Below, piece after piece: positions 55,662-64,000 of a stretch of DNA of 64,000 nt. A program made the position numbers and the translations under genes. The notes below the pieces were generated by a model that did no database searches, was not told where the DNA came from, and worked only from the letters and a program-made list of their open reading frames with translations. This stretch comes from JBDNJM01 sp041687755. Lineage in GTDB: Bacteria; Planctomycetota; UBA1135; GCA-002686595. Position 1 is the stretch's first letter, and the number at the start of each line of letters is the position of its first letter. Where the stretch lies: positions 1 through 64,000 of the forward strand of contig JBDNJM010000108.1 in assembly GCA_041687755.1 (NCBI GenBank). The letters run 5' to 3'.

Positions 55662-57614
55662 TCAGTCGAAGCGGAAGAAGCGCGCCGCGAACCCGTTGAC
55701 GAGTCCATCCTGGTTCAGGTCGAGGCCGCTGTCGGTCTCGTCGACGAGGAACACCGCCCCCAGGGCCAGGTCCGATTCAATCACCGGGGTCCCGGCCAGC
55801 GAACCGACGACGCCCATGGCCGCCGGCACGCAGGCGCTGACGGGACTGCGGAACAGCACGCGGTCATCGAGCACGCCGTCGCCCGAGTAGTCGGTCAGAT
55901 CGGCGAGTTCGTCCACGCGGAAGAACGCGACGCCGTTCTCGATGACCATCCCGGAGTTCTCGGCTTCGACCGCGAAGCCGAGGCCTGCCAGGCGCATCAC
56001 CTCAGCGCCGCCGTCGAAGAACACCCACGCCGCGACCGTATCGTCAATGTCGTCATCCTTCGCCGCAGAGTTGCAGCTGGAGTTCAAATTGAAGCCCGGC
56101 TCGGTCTGGGTCGCCGTCAGGTCGGCCAGGCCGCGCTCGAGCAAGCCGACAGGATGCCGCCCGAAGCCGGAGTCGTCGCTCATCCAGTCGATCGGGATGC
56201 GCAGTTCGTTGCTCTCGTCCGAGTCGCCCGGGTCGAAGAAGCCGGCCTCGAAGGTGATATCGCTCTCAGGATCAACCCAGAACAGGTAGTCCGCCGTCAC
56301 GCCCTGGCCGCCGACCGAGAAGGTCTGCTCCGTGGCAATCAGGAAGTGCTCTGAGACGACCTTTGCACCGTTCGCTCCGCCGGGCAGCAGGATCGAGACA
56401 GCCCGGAACAGGGCCGGCGTGGCCTCCGGGTTGCCCGGATCATTCACGTCCACCCAGCGCAGAATAACGTCGCCCGTGTCCGAGTCGGCGTTCAGGTCGC
56501 AGCCCGTGCCGCCGCCCGTGCCGAGTTCGTCCACCAGCAGGCCGATGGTTTCACTCGTCAGCAGCAGGCGCGGTGCGCTCGCCGCCGCAGCCAGGCCCGT
56601 GTTGACCGGCGGGTTGCTCGTCGGCGCGACGCCGCCGAGCTCCCACTCGACGAAGTGCAGGACCGAGTCGAGCGCATCGCCATCGGGTCCGTTGACGCAC
56701 AGGGTCGGCAGCGGCACTCCCGCGTTGAGGTTGGTGTCGCCCTGGTCGGCCTCGCTCACGAGGAAGCCGGCCACGAAGCGGTTGCCGCCGAGATCGATGG
56801 CGCGCGCAACGCCACCGGTCGCGACAGGATCGACCGCGACGCCCAGGGGAAAAAAGACCGGCTCGAAGGCGCCGGCCTCGATCAGGCCCAGCACGTTCAT
56901 GTCGGTCGCGTCGCCATCCCCGTTCTGGTTGCCGTTGTCGGCCTCGTCGAGCAGCGTGAACACGAGCCCGGCCTCCTCGCCGGCGAGCCGCAGCTCGACC
57001 GATCCGGAGGTGCCACTCTCGGCGAGCACGCGGGTGGGCATCGCACTGGCTCCGGGCGGCAGCCAAAAGACGTTGGTCTCGTCGAGGCCGCCGGGAACGA
57101 CGCCCTCGGCGTAGAACAATCGGCCGTCCGAGATGACGAGTTCGCTGTCGGGATCCAGGACCGCGATGAACTCCGGCGTGATGGTGTCGACGCGCCAGCG
57201 CAGCAGCACCAGTTCGTCCATGCCGTTGGAGTTCCACTGGTTGTTGTTCGTCTCGTCAACGGCTAAGTAGACCGTGTCGCCCAAGACCTCCGCCTCGATC
57301 GCGGCCGCGGGGATGACGAACTCCTGCCCGTCTCCGAAGCGCAGGGCGACTGGGATGCGGTCGCCGATGTCGAGGTCCCCGTTGAGATCACCGCCCCCGA
57401 GCGAGGCGGACTCGTCGGCGAGGACAATGCCGAAGCTGCCGCTCGAGGCGGCCAGGCCGGTGGACGCGTAGGTGAACTCGCTCGTGCGAACCTGGAACGA
57501 CTCGTCGTCGTCGCTGCCGCCGCACGCGGCGAGCAGACCCGCCCCCGCGGCGGCGAGCCACGCGGCAGGCCTCGGGGTGTGGGGTCGGCGGAGGGGAGAA
57601 TCGGTGAGGCGCAT
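55662..57614 (-). CDS. Lipoprotein with repeated calcium-loop motifs
   Basis: 650 residues from the ATG at 57614; lipobox LLAAC near 27. No enzyme motif. At least five Asp/Asn-rich loops of EF-hand or dockerin type occur: GDLNGDLDIGDRIP, NGNQNGDGDATDMN, CDLNADSDTGDVIL, TDYSGDGVLDDRVL and LDLNQDGLVNGFAA. Between them lie beta-strand-like segments (FVAGFLVSEADQGDTNLN; VYLAVDETNNNQWNSNGMDE). The whole may be a calcium-stabilised beta-propeller on the outer face. The same style of loops occurs in the DUF7453-like protein at 39.9 kb, so the two may be distantly related. Confidence 0.78.
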   Translation of the reverse strand: MRLTDSPLRRPHTPRPAAWLAAAGAGLLAACGGSDDDESFQVRTSEFTYASTGLAASSGSFGIVLADESASLGGGDLNGDLDIGDRIPVALRFGDGQEFVIPAAAIEAEVLGDTVYLAVDETNNNQWNSNGMDELVLLRWRVDTITPEFIAVLDPDSELVISDGRLFYAEGVVPGGLDETNVFWLPPGASAMPTRVLAESGTSGSVELRLAGEEAGLVFTLLDEADNGNQNGDGDATDMNVLGLIEAGAFEPVFFPLGVAVDPVATGGVARAIDLGGNRFVAGFLVSEADQGDTNLNAGVPLPTLCVNGPDGDALDSVLHFVEWELGGVAPTSNPPVNTGLAAAASAPRLLLTSETIGLLVDELGTGGGTGCDLNADSDTGDVILRWVDVNDPGNPEATPALFRAVSILLPGGANGAKVVSEHFLIATEQTFSVGGQGVTADYLFWVDPESDITFEAGFFDPGDSDESNELRIPIDWMSDDSGFGRHPVGLLERGLADLTATQTEPGFNLNSSCNSAAKDDDIDDTVAAWVFFDGGAEVMRLAGLGFAVEAENSGMVIENGVAFFRVDELADLTDYSGDGVLDDRVLFRSPVSACVPAAMGVVGSLAGTPVIESDLALGAVFLVDETDSGLDLNQDGLVNGFAARFFRFD

Positions 57615-58031
57615 GAAGTGCTCGGAAGGACTCGGTGGAACGGACAACGGCCGGGGAGGCGTGGGCAGCGCAGGCGCAGCGGTCCCGCACGCTGGCTGCG
57701 GACCCGGGACCTGAGGGCCTGCCTCTAGACGATTGCATAGCTAGACGGGTCCCAGGTCCAGGGTGGAGGCTGCCGGACCGGCCCAGTCGTGCCCACCGGG
57801 GGCTTCACCCCAGTTGCGGTGGCCGGAGGCCGGCCCATCCGGCGGTGCGGAGTGCACGCACCGGCGAGACGGACAGGTTTGCCGCATTCGCTCGCGGTGC
57901 CGGCGCAGGGTACCCGGCTGCGGCTGCCTAGAACCGGCACCCCAGGCGCCGGCCGGCGGCGCCGGCGTCCCCTCACTTCTCCACCCGATTTCGAGCTGGG
58001 TCTGGCTCGCGGCTTGCGGACAATAGGCATC
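57615..58031. other. 417-base divergent promoter region
   Basis: It separates the minus-strand calcium-loop lipoprotein gene from the plus-strand radical SAM operon. It is rich in short GC-rich inverted repeats (around 57895-57970, CGCCGGCCGGCGGCGCCGGCG), but no clear operator or RNA gene was identified. Confidence 0.4.
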
Positions 58032-60071
58032 GTGACCCTCGTTCCGCACTCCCGGCCCGAACCCCAAGACCGGCCCCGACTCCGGCCCCGACCCCGGGTG
58101 GTGCTCGCCTCAAGCCCCCACGCCGACACGTTCGGGTACTCCATGCCACCGCCGGGGCTCCTGGCCCTGGGCGCGGCGCTGCGCGAGGCCGACTTCGATG
58201 TGCGCCTCGAGGACCTGGCCTTCGCCCAGGCCAAGGGCGAGCTCATTGCCGACGAACAGCTGGCAGCGTCCGCCGCCGCGCGCCTGGCGGCCCTGGAGCC
58301 CGAGCTGGCGCTGGGCCTTTCGGTGATGGGCGCGACCCTGCCAGCCGCGCTGCTGATCGCCGCCGAGATCAAACGCCAGCGCCCCGACCTGCCGGTGTTG
58401 CTCGGCGGGCCGGGCACGACCGGCTGCGACGTGGTCCTCCTGGAGCGCTTCCCGCAGATCGACGCCATCGTGCGCGGCGAGGGCGAGCACACGCTGGTGG
58501 AGCTCCTCGAGCGTCTCGCCGCCGGCGCGGATCTCGAGGGCGTCGCCGGCGTCACCTGGCGCACGGCGGCGGGCGCGGGGCTAGGCACAGTGCAGCGCGA
58601 GGCCGACCGTCCGCCCATCGCCGACCTCGGCGAGCTGCCCGCGCCGGCCTGGGACCTGGTCGCGCCGATCGCCGAGTACAAGGCGATCGGGGCCGCCGCC
58701 GAGGACGGCCTGGTGCCGATCGACTCCGGCCGCGGCTGCGTCTACGACTGCGGCTTCTGCACGATCGGCCGCTTCTGGGGGCGCCGCTCCCGCCCCCTGC
58801 CGGCCGCCCGCCTGGCCGCCGAGATGCTCGCGCTGGAGCACGTACCCGCCGCCCGCAGCGCCTACCTCTGCCACGACCTGTTCGGCGCCGACCGCCGCCA
58901 CGCGCTGGCCCTGTGCGCGGAACTCGAGGGCGCGGGCGCGCGCGTGCCCTTCGAGATTCGAGCGCGTCTCGACCACCTGGACGACGAGCTCATCGCCGCC
59001 CTCGGCCGCGCGGGCTGCTACCGCGTGCTGCTCGGCATCGAGTCCGCCGACGGCGCCGTTCGCAACCGGGCGAACAAGCGCTGCGATCCCGAGCTCGATC
59101 TGCATCAGCGCCTCGACCGGCTGCGCGCCGCGCGCATCACCGCCATCCTGTCCCTGATCCTGGGCCTGCCGGGCGAGGGCGACGCGGAGCTGAGCCGGAC
59201 GCTTGAGTTCGCGATGCGCGCCTCCCTGCGCTCCGGCGTGCAGCTCTCGTTCCACCTGGTCAACCCCCAGCCGGGCTGCGCCTACGGCGAGGAGTACGCC
59301 GCCGAGTCCCGGCCGCTTGAGGGCATCCCCCCCGACATGGCCCTTGGCGCCGGGCTGACCGAGCCGGAGCGCGCGTTGATCGCCTCCGATCCGATCCTGT
59401 TCTCGAGCTGGTCCCTGCTGACCGGCCTGCCCGGCGGCGAGCCGCGCCTGCGCGAGCTGCACGCGATCTCCAAGACCCTCGGTCCCCTGCTCGAACGCTA
59501 CCCCTGGACCTTCGCCGCCGCCGTGCGCTGGACGGGAAGTGCTCCGCTCGAGGTCTTCCGCGAGCTGCGGGCCACCGGCCGCAGCTTCCCTGGATTCGCG
59601 CGCACTTTGGACGCCCCGCTGATCGACGAACTGCTCGCGTGGGAGCAGGCCAAGCTGCGCGCCGTCGCCGCGCGGGCCCTGACGCCGCCCCCCGAAGTTC
59701 CGCGCGTGCTGGCCGAGCTGCTCGAGCTCCACTTCGATCCCGAACCACTGCGAGCCCTGCTAGAGAGCTCAGCGACCGGACGCGCCGACCTGGACCTCGA
59801 CCCTGGACTCGAGCGCCACGTTGCCGTGCTCGCAGACGCCGCAGGCGTGCGTACGCTCAGCGTCAGCGCGGGCGTAGCCGACCTCTTGCGCCGCCTAGCG
59901 CGACGCCCGGAGGAGCTCGCGCGACTGTGTGGCCTGGAGAACGCTCCTGCCGCCCCGCACCCCAAGCTCGCCGAACTGGCCGCCGCCGGCCTGCTGCAGT
60001 TGCCCTTCTCAGCCGCGAACGCCACGCCCGTGACCGACTCCGACTCCCGCTCCGCCGCGCAGGCCCACTGA
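58032..60071 (+). CDS. B12-binding-type radical SAM enzyme with PqqD-like C-terminus
   Basis: 679 residues from the GTG at 58032 (the longer open frame is Arg/Pro-rich shadow). Residues about 20-150 form a Rossmann-type B12-binding-like domain (RVVLASSPHADTFGYSMPPP, LPVLLGGPGTTGC, AIVRGEGEHTLVELLERL), without the DxHxxG motif. The radical SAM core has C236-x3-C240-x2-C243 in GRGCVYDCGFCTIGRF, then GIESAD and LSLILGLPGEGDAEL. The final segment (HVAVLADAAGVRTLSVSAGV, RRLARRPEELARLCGLE, LAELAAAGLLQLP, about 595-665) reads like a PqqD/RRE peptide-binding domain. Overlaps no gene; 10 bases precede the next rSAM gene. Confidence 0.87.
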   Translation: MTLVPHSRPEPQDRPRLRPRPRVVLASSPHADTFGYSMPPPGLLALGAALREADFDVRLEDLAFAQAKGELIADEQLAASAAARLAALEPELALGLSVMGATLPAALLIAAEIKRQRPDLPVLLGGPGTTGCDVVLLERFPQIDAIVRGEGEHTLVELLERLAAGADLEGVAGVTWRTAAGAGLGTVQREADRPPIADLGELPAPAWDLVAPIAEYKAIGAAAEDGLVPIDSGRGCVYDCGFCTIGRFWGRRSRPLPAARLAAEMLALEHVPAARSAYLCHDLFGADRRHALALCAELEGAGARVPFEIRARLDHLDDELIAALGRAGCYRVLLGIESADGAVRNRANKRCDPELDLHQRLDRLRAARITAILSLILGLPGEGDAELSRTLEFAMRASLRSGVQLSFHLVNPQPGCAYGEEYAAESRPLEGIPPDMALGAGLTEPERALIASDPILFSSWSLLTGLPGGEPRLRELHAISKTLGPLLERYPWTFAAAVRWTGSAPLEVFRELRATGRSFPGFARTLDAPLIDELLAWEQAKLRAVAARALTPPPEVPRVLAELLELHFDPEPLRALLESSATGRADLDLDPGLERHVAVLADAAGVRTLSVSAGVADLLRRLARRPEELARLCGLENAPAAPHPKLAELAAAGLLQLPFSAANATPVTDSDSRSAAQAH

Positions 60072-60081
60072 AGCCCCCGCC

Positions 60082-62346
60082 ATGATTCAACGCACCGACG
60101 CCTCCGACTTCGCGGTCGAGCTGATCTTCCCGCCCCAGGGGCACTTCACGCAGCCGACCCTGGCGCTGCCCTGCCTCGCCGCCTACCTCGAGGCGAACGG
60201 TTTTGGCAACGTGCACATCACGGACGCCAGCATCGAGGCTTACGACCGCTTCCTGTCGGCCGAGTACCTTGAGTTCGCCGCTGAGCGAGCTGCGCGCCGG
60301 CTTGACCTGCAGCGCTTCGAAGGCCTCGACGAACTCCCGTTCGAAGAACTCGAGAACTACCGCGCGGCCGTCGAGAGCTCCGTCTCGGGCGCGGCCGTCG
60401 CCGCTGGGATCGAGGACGCCAAGGCCGTGATCCGCGGCGAGCGCTGCTTCGACGCCGACGCCTACGTGCCTGCGGTACGCACGCTCTACCACGGCCTGCG
60501 ACTGGTCTCGGCGGCCTGGCACCCGACCCAGCTGACGCCGCACAACTTCACGATGGCCTACGCCAACGACCGCTCGGACGAGATCCTGGCGGCGGTGCGC
60601 GACGAGGACCAGAACCCATTCATCGAGCACTTCCGGACCCAGCTGCTCCCGCAGCTGATCGAGCGCGCCCCGCGCGTCGTCGGCCTCTCGGTGATCTACG
60701 GCAGCCAGCTGATTCCGGCCCTGACCCTCGGGCGGCTGATCAAAGAGGCCCTGCCCGACTGCCACGTGACCGCCGGCGGCGGCTTCCTCGCCTACATCGG
60801 CGCAAAACTGATGGCCGTGCCCGCGATGGCCGACTGCCTCGACTCGATCATCTTCCACGAGGGCGAGGGCCCGCTGCTCGCCCTGTGCGAGACCCTGCGC
60901 GCGGGCGGCGACCTCGGCCTGGTCGGTTCGCTAACCTGGTTCGATACTTCAGGCGATGCCCCCGCGTCGGTCAAGAACGCCGCGCTACACCCGGTCAAGC
61001 TCGACGAAGCGCCGGTGCCCAACTTCGACGACCTGCCGCTGGACAAGTACTTCAGTCCCGAGGTCGTGATTCCCTACGACATCAACCGCGGCTGCTACTA
61101 CGGCGAGTGCGCGTTCTGCACCTTGCCCACGGTGATCGGGCCCGGCTACCGCACGCGCAGCGCCGGCAGCATCGTGGACCACGTGCTGGCGCTCAAAGAG
61201 AAGCACGGCACGCGCAACTTCAACTTCATCACCGACTGCATGCCCCCGGGCATGATCAAGGACCTGCCGGCCGAGCTGGTCCAGCGCCAGGCCAACATCC
61301 GCTGGTGGGCCGACGCCCGCGTGGAGCCGCGCGCCTACGACGCGGAGGGCGCGGCGCTCCTGTACGAGTCCGGCTGCCGCAAGCTGCTGTTCGGCTTCGA
61401 GACCGCGACGCCGCGGCTGCTGAAGATGATGCAAAAAGGCCAGAGCCTGAAGAGCACCATTCAGGTCGCGCGCAACTGTGCCGAGGCCGGCATCAGCGTC
61501 ACCTTCTACGCGATGGTCGGCTTCCCCAGCGAGACTCGTGAGGAGGCCCAGAGCACGCTCGACTTCATCATTGAGCACTCCGACATCGTGCGCGAGGTCA
61601 GCCTGCAGACCTTCCACATCGACGAGGTCGCCAAGACCTACAAGCACCCGGAACAGTTCGGGATGCGCGTGATCAGCGACCCCGCCGCGGACCTGCAGCT
61701 CTACCACGACTACGAGAGCGACACCGGCATGACCCAGGCCGAGGCCGCCGAGGCCTTCGACGCGATGATGTCGGGCTTCAAGCAGCACCTGCCGATCTTT
61801 TCGGGCGACAACATCTTCTACTTCATGCAGAAGAGTCACTACTTCCTGCACCTGGCGCGGGACACGAGCCCGGCGGAGTTCGTCGAGCGCTGCCGCGCGC
61901 GCACCGCCGAGCGCACCGGACGCGGCGCCCAGGACGACCTCGCTCCCTCCGGCGACCTGCAGCTCCTGCGGCTGCCGTTCAGCTACGCCGCCGTGCTCGA
62001 GCGCCTCGCGCACCCGCTGGCCCGCGCGATCCGGCCCGACTTCCTGACCGGCCGCTTCGTCGAGGGCGCGGTGGACGCCGCGCGCGCGGAGTTGACCTCC
62101 GTCCCGGCCAAGGCGGCGCTGTTGGCCTACGCGGGCAGCGGCTCCTCCGAGTTCTGCGAGCTGAGCACGGACGCGGAACCGCTGCTCGGCGCGCTGCGCT
62201 CGAAGGGTTCCCTGAAGGCCCTGCTCGACGCCCACGCCCAGGCGAGCCCGGCGGCGCGCGCGCGCGTGACCGAGTTCGCGGCCGAACTGCACCGCCTCGG
62301 GCTCCTCATGCCCACCAGCGACGCGGCCGCCCTGCAGCCCGTTTGA
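60082..62346 (+). CDS. Second B12-type radical SAM enzyme with CX4CX2C cluster and C-terminal RRE-like segment
   Basis: 754 residues. N-terminal domain (FPPQGHFTQPTLALPCLAAY at about 16-35, ITDASIEAYDRFLS) and VVGLSVIYGSQLIPALTLGR, TAGGGFLAY, IIFHEGEGP are the pattern of B12-binding-like domains, but DxHxxG is absent. The Fe-S motif is C338-YYGE-C343-AF-C346, four residues between the first two Cys instead of three. It is followed by LFGFETATPRLLKMMQKGQS and FYAMVGFPSETREEA, typical of this rSAM class. Residues about 640-745 (KAALLAYAGSGSSEFCELST, RSKGSLKALLDAHAQ, FAAELHRLGLLMP) resemble a degenerate PqqD/RRE fold. Ten bases after the first rSAM gene. Confidence 0.87.
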   Translation: MIQRTDASDFAVELIFPPQGHFTQPTLALPCLAAYLEANGFGNVHITDASIEAYDRFLSAEYLEFAAERAARRLDLQRFEGLDELPFEELENYRAAVESSVSGAAVAAGIEDAKAVIRGERCFDADAYVPAVRTLYHGLRLVSAAWHPTQLTPHNFTMAYANDRSDEILAAVRDEDQNPFIEHFRTQLLPQLIERAPRVVGLSVIYGSQLIPALTLGRLIKEALPDCHVTAGGGFLAYIGAKLMAVPAMADCLDSIIFHEGEGPLLALCETLRAGGDLGLVGSLTWFDTSGDAPASVKNAALHPVKLDEAPVPNFDDLPLDKYFSPEVVIPYDINRGCYYGECAFCTLPTVIGPGYRTRSAGSIVDHVLALKEKHGTRNFNFITDCMPPGMIKDLPAELVQRQANIRWWADARVEPRAYDAEGAALLYESGCRKLLFGFETATPRLLKMMQKGQSLKSTIQVARNCAEAGISVTFYAMVGFPSETREEAQSTLDFIIEHSDIVREVSLQTFHIDEVAKTYKHPEQFGMRVISDPAADLQLYHDYESDTGMTQAEAAEAFDAMMSGFKQHLPIFSGDNIFYFMQKSHYFLHLARDTSPAEFVERCRARTAERTGRGAQDDLAPSGDLQLLRLPFSYAAVLERLAHPLARAIRPDFLTGRFVEGAVDAARAELTSVPAKAALLAYAGSGSSEFCELSTDAEPLLGALRSKGSLKALLDAHAQASPAARARVTEFAAELHRLGLLMPTSDAAALQPV

Positions 62347-62437
62347 CGGCTCTGGCGCAACGCTAGACCGCCCCCGGTACCCTTCCCACCGATTCCCCCC
62401 CGCACTCGCCGTCCTCTCCAGAGCGGCCGACCTCACC

Positions 62438-62611
62438 ATGGACAACAAGAACACGCGCGTCGAAGACACGACCGACGACGAGGCCCACCGGAACACCGAC
62501 AGCGTGGCCCGCGCCCAGGAGGACGAGTTGGACCTGGACCAACTCGACCTGCGGGTCGAAGAGATCGAGGAGCGCATCAGCCCCAGCGAGACCAACGTGT
62601 TCGACAAGTAG
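62438..62611 (+). CDS. 57-residue acidic peptide, possible RiPP precursor
   Basis: 57 residues, net acidic, with no Cys or Trp. Three parts can be seen: a polar N-terminus (MDNKNTRVEDTTDDEAHRNT), a leader-like helix with alternating Asp/Leu and Glu (ELDLDQLDLRVEEIEERI), and a short tail SPSETNVFDK. Helical motifs of the type LDLxxLDLxVEE are what RRE domains of peptide-modifying enzymes bind in several RiPP leaders, and the tail could be the modified core. It lies 91 bases after the two radical SAM genes and ahead of a small hairpin. It is not recognised as a member of any named family. The alternative is a small acidic protein unrelated to the enzymes. Confidence 0.65.
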   Translation: MDNKNTRVEDTTDDEAHRNTDSVARAQEDELDLDQLDLRVEEIEERISPSETNVFDK

Positions 62612-62619
62612 GGCTTGGG

Positions 62620-62639
62620 GGGTCGCCCGGCGGTGACCC
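62620..62639 (+). terminator. Short hairpin after the peptide gene
   Basis: GGGTCGCC pairs with GGTGACCC (one G-T wobble) over a CGGC loop, eight bases past the peptide stop. It is weak and lacks a T-run, but its position fits the end of the operon or a partial attenuator before the downstream gene. Confidence 0.4.
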
Positions 62640-62844
62640 GCACGGACGTCCAGGCTCTCGCTCCGGCCCACGCCCCGGCGTGCAGCTAGCGCGCGGCGAC
62701 GCGCGGGGCTCCCCTAGCTGCCCTTCCGGCGCTCCCGCCTCCTACCCGCCCACCATCCCTCCCAAGCTCCGTCACCGCAGCCGGCGAGGGGTGTAGTCTC
62801 CTCCTGTGAGCTTCCAAGTGCTGCCCCCGCCGTCCCGACCGCCG

Positions 62845-64000
62845 ATGCATTCGACCCCGCAGGCCCGTCCAGCTGACCCAGCGAGGTCCCGAGTCTTCCA
62901 GCTGGCTTCGGGTGCACTTCTGGCGCTCGCCCTCGCCCTGACCTCCGCGCCAGCGCCGGCAGCCGGCCCCTCCGCCACCGAGTCCTGCGCCACCGTCGCC
63001 CGCGGCGACGGCATGAAGGCCGTGCGCCGCATCGAGGGTTTTGCGAAGCCCTCCGCCCGCGCCCGCGCGAAGCTCGACGACGACGACCTCGTCGCCGCTA
63101 TCGAAACCGTCTTCACCGTCGGCCCGGGCGACTCCGACATGGACTGGCCGCGCTTCGACCTGGCGCTGTGCAGCCTCGCCGGCGTGACCTACCCCTCCTC
63201 GGGGCCTGGCGACCTCACCCTGCGGCGACTCGCAGTCGAAGCGCTCTCCTCGCGCCTCGCCGGCAGCGACGGCGGCAGCACGGCCGAGTACCTGTACGGA
63301 TCGGTGCTCCCCGCGGACGCGGACGCCACCGAAGACCAGCGCGTCGGCGCATTGGTCACGCTCGAGGGCCAGTTCCCTGAGCGCGCGCAAGAGCTGCTGC
63401 GCTACCTCTCGATGTCCGACACCTCCACGCCGCGCGTGCGCGAGACCGCGGCGCGCGCGCTCGTCGGCTGGGCGGACATGAACGCCAGCCGCGCCCTCGT
63501 CTCCGCCGCCGAGCTGGCCAAGGGCGCCGACGCCCGGCGCCTGCGCGACCTGCTTGCCGAACACCTGTTCCAGCTCGAGCTGCTGCGCTCCCTGGACACC
63601 GCGTTCCCCGCGGACCTCGGCCCCCGCCTGGCCGCGCTGATCGGCGAGGACATCGCCTCCGACGAGTGGCGCACCGCCTCCCGCGCCCTGCCGCTCGCGC
63701 GCTTCATCCCGATCGATGAAGCCGCCCCGCACCTGATCGACGCCCTCGAGGCCTGGCTGGAGCGCGAGTCCAGTGCAGAAGAAGCCGAGCAACTCGTCGG
63801 CTGTCGGCGCCTGATCGAAGAGCTGACGATGACCCTGCGGCAGCTCTCCGGCCGCCAGATCGGCTCCAAGATCAACTCCTGGCGCACCTGGTGGAAGAAC
63901 TACGACCCCGCCGCCGCTGCCACGGATGCGGCCGACGACGGCGCCACCACCCGCGCAGCGTCCTTCTTCGGCCTCGAAATCCAAAGCGGCGCCGTCGCCT
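62845..64000 (+). CDS. Secreted HEAT-like protein, cut by the window edge
   Basis: The frame starting at the ATG at 62845 (an in-frame GTG is at 62806) stays open through the right edge, about 385 codons, so the gene is truncated. Signal-like N-terminus (VFQLASGALLALALALTSAP), then all-helical repeats (LVAAIETVFTVGPGDSDMDW, LVTLEGQFPERAQELLRYLS, VRETAARALVGWADM). INSWRTWWKNY resembles WRSWWRDVRGEF of the 997-residue HEAT protein at 42.9 kb. A 432-codon antisense frame over this region was judged a shadow. It lies downstream of the radical SAM/peptide operon on the same strand. The relation to that system is unknown. Confidence 0.75.
   Translation, partial: MHSTPQARPADPARSRVFQLASGALLALALALTSAPAPAAGPSATESCATVARGDGMKAVRRIEGFAKPSARARAKLDDDDLVAAIETVFTVGPGDSDMDWPRFDLALCSLAGVTYPSSGPGDLTLRRLAVEALSSRLAGSDGGSTAEYLYGSVLPADADATEDQRVGALVTLEGQFPERAQELLRYLSMSDTSTPRVRETAARALVGWADMNASRALVSAAELAKGADARRLRDLLAEHLFQLELLRSLDTAFPADLGPRLAALIGEDIASDEWRTASRALPLARFIPIDEAAPHLIDALEAWLERESSAEEAEQLVGCRRLIEELTMTLRQLSGRQIGSKINSWRTWWKNYDPAAAATDAADDGATTRAASFFGLEIQSGAVA

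Noticed and set aside
60985..62643. 552-codon minus-strand frame over the second rSAM gene
   Set aside because: It is antisense to a clear radical SAM coding sequence and also to the small peptide gene.
62686..63984. 432-codon minus-strand frame at the right end
   Set aside because: Gly/Arg/Val-rich with no domain. The plus-strand frame has a signal peptide and HEAT-like helices matching another protein in the window.

Overview
The window is a stretch of bacterial chromosome with very high GC content, dense long antisense open frames (typical of GC-rich DNA) and few clear Shine-Dalgarno sites. No rRNA, phage, IS element, integrase or CRISPR array was seen. The gene content fits Planctomycetota, probably one of the poorly described deep lineages. 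It includes a tiny chlamydial/planctomycetal Hc1-type nucleoid protein, the futalosine menaquinone genes mqnB and mqnD, a Tricorn-protease homologue, a full MoxR/Bat operon, FloA flotillin with NfeD partners, BlaI/M56 regulator-protease pairs, and many secreted or lipid-anchored proteins of unknown role. The phylum assignment is inference, not a measurement.

Layout. 0.1-3.2 kb: two coupled membrane-anchored carboxypeptidase-regulatory-like proteins. 3.3-7 kb: an aspartase fused to a cyclic-nucleotide-binding-like domain, overlapping a lipoprotein amidohydrolase. 7-10.9 kb: a UbiB-like kinase divergent from mqnB-mqnD and a DUF952 protein. 11.2-12.5 kb: Hc1-like protein and an EVE-domain protein. 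12.7-17 kb: an NfeD / short NfeD / FloA / unknown-protein membrane operon. 17.2-19.2 kb: two coupled GNAT paralogues. 19.58-19.67 kb: a selenocysteine tRNA. 19.7-29.4 kb: moxR-DUF58-(DUF4381-like)-batA-batB/C-batD-batE, with nearly every junction overlapping by 1-4 bases. 29.8-33.2 kb: Tricorn homologue. 33.4 kb: an endonuclease/exonuclease/phosphatase-family protein. 34.8-39.8 kb: a BlaI repressor with tandem palindromic operators, an M56 protease and a large secreted coiled-coil protein. 39.9-46 kb: secreted beta-type protein, lytic transglycosylase and HEAT-repeat protein. 46.2-51 kb: recG coupled to a lipoprotein with a GH113-like domain. 51-57.6 kb: a secreted repeat protein, a GH129/GH101-like lipoprotein and a calcium-loop lipoprotein.

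58-62.6 kb is the most unusual part. Two adjacent B12-binding-type radical SAM enzymes, both ending in what look like PqqD/RRE-like segments, are followed by a 57-residue acidic peptide gene. This architecture suggests an undescribed radical-SAM peptide-modification (RiPP-like) system. A secreted HEAT-like gene, on the same strand, starts beyond it and runs off the right edge.

All functional calls rest on motifs read by eye. No database search or folding was run.
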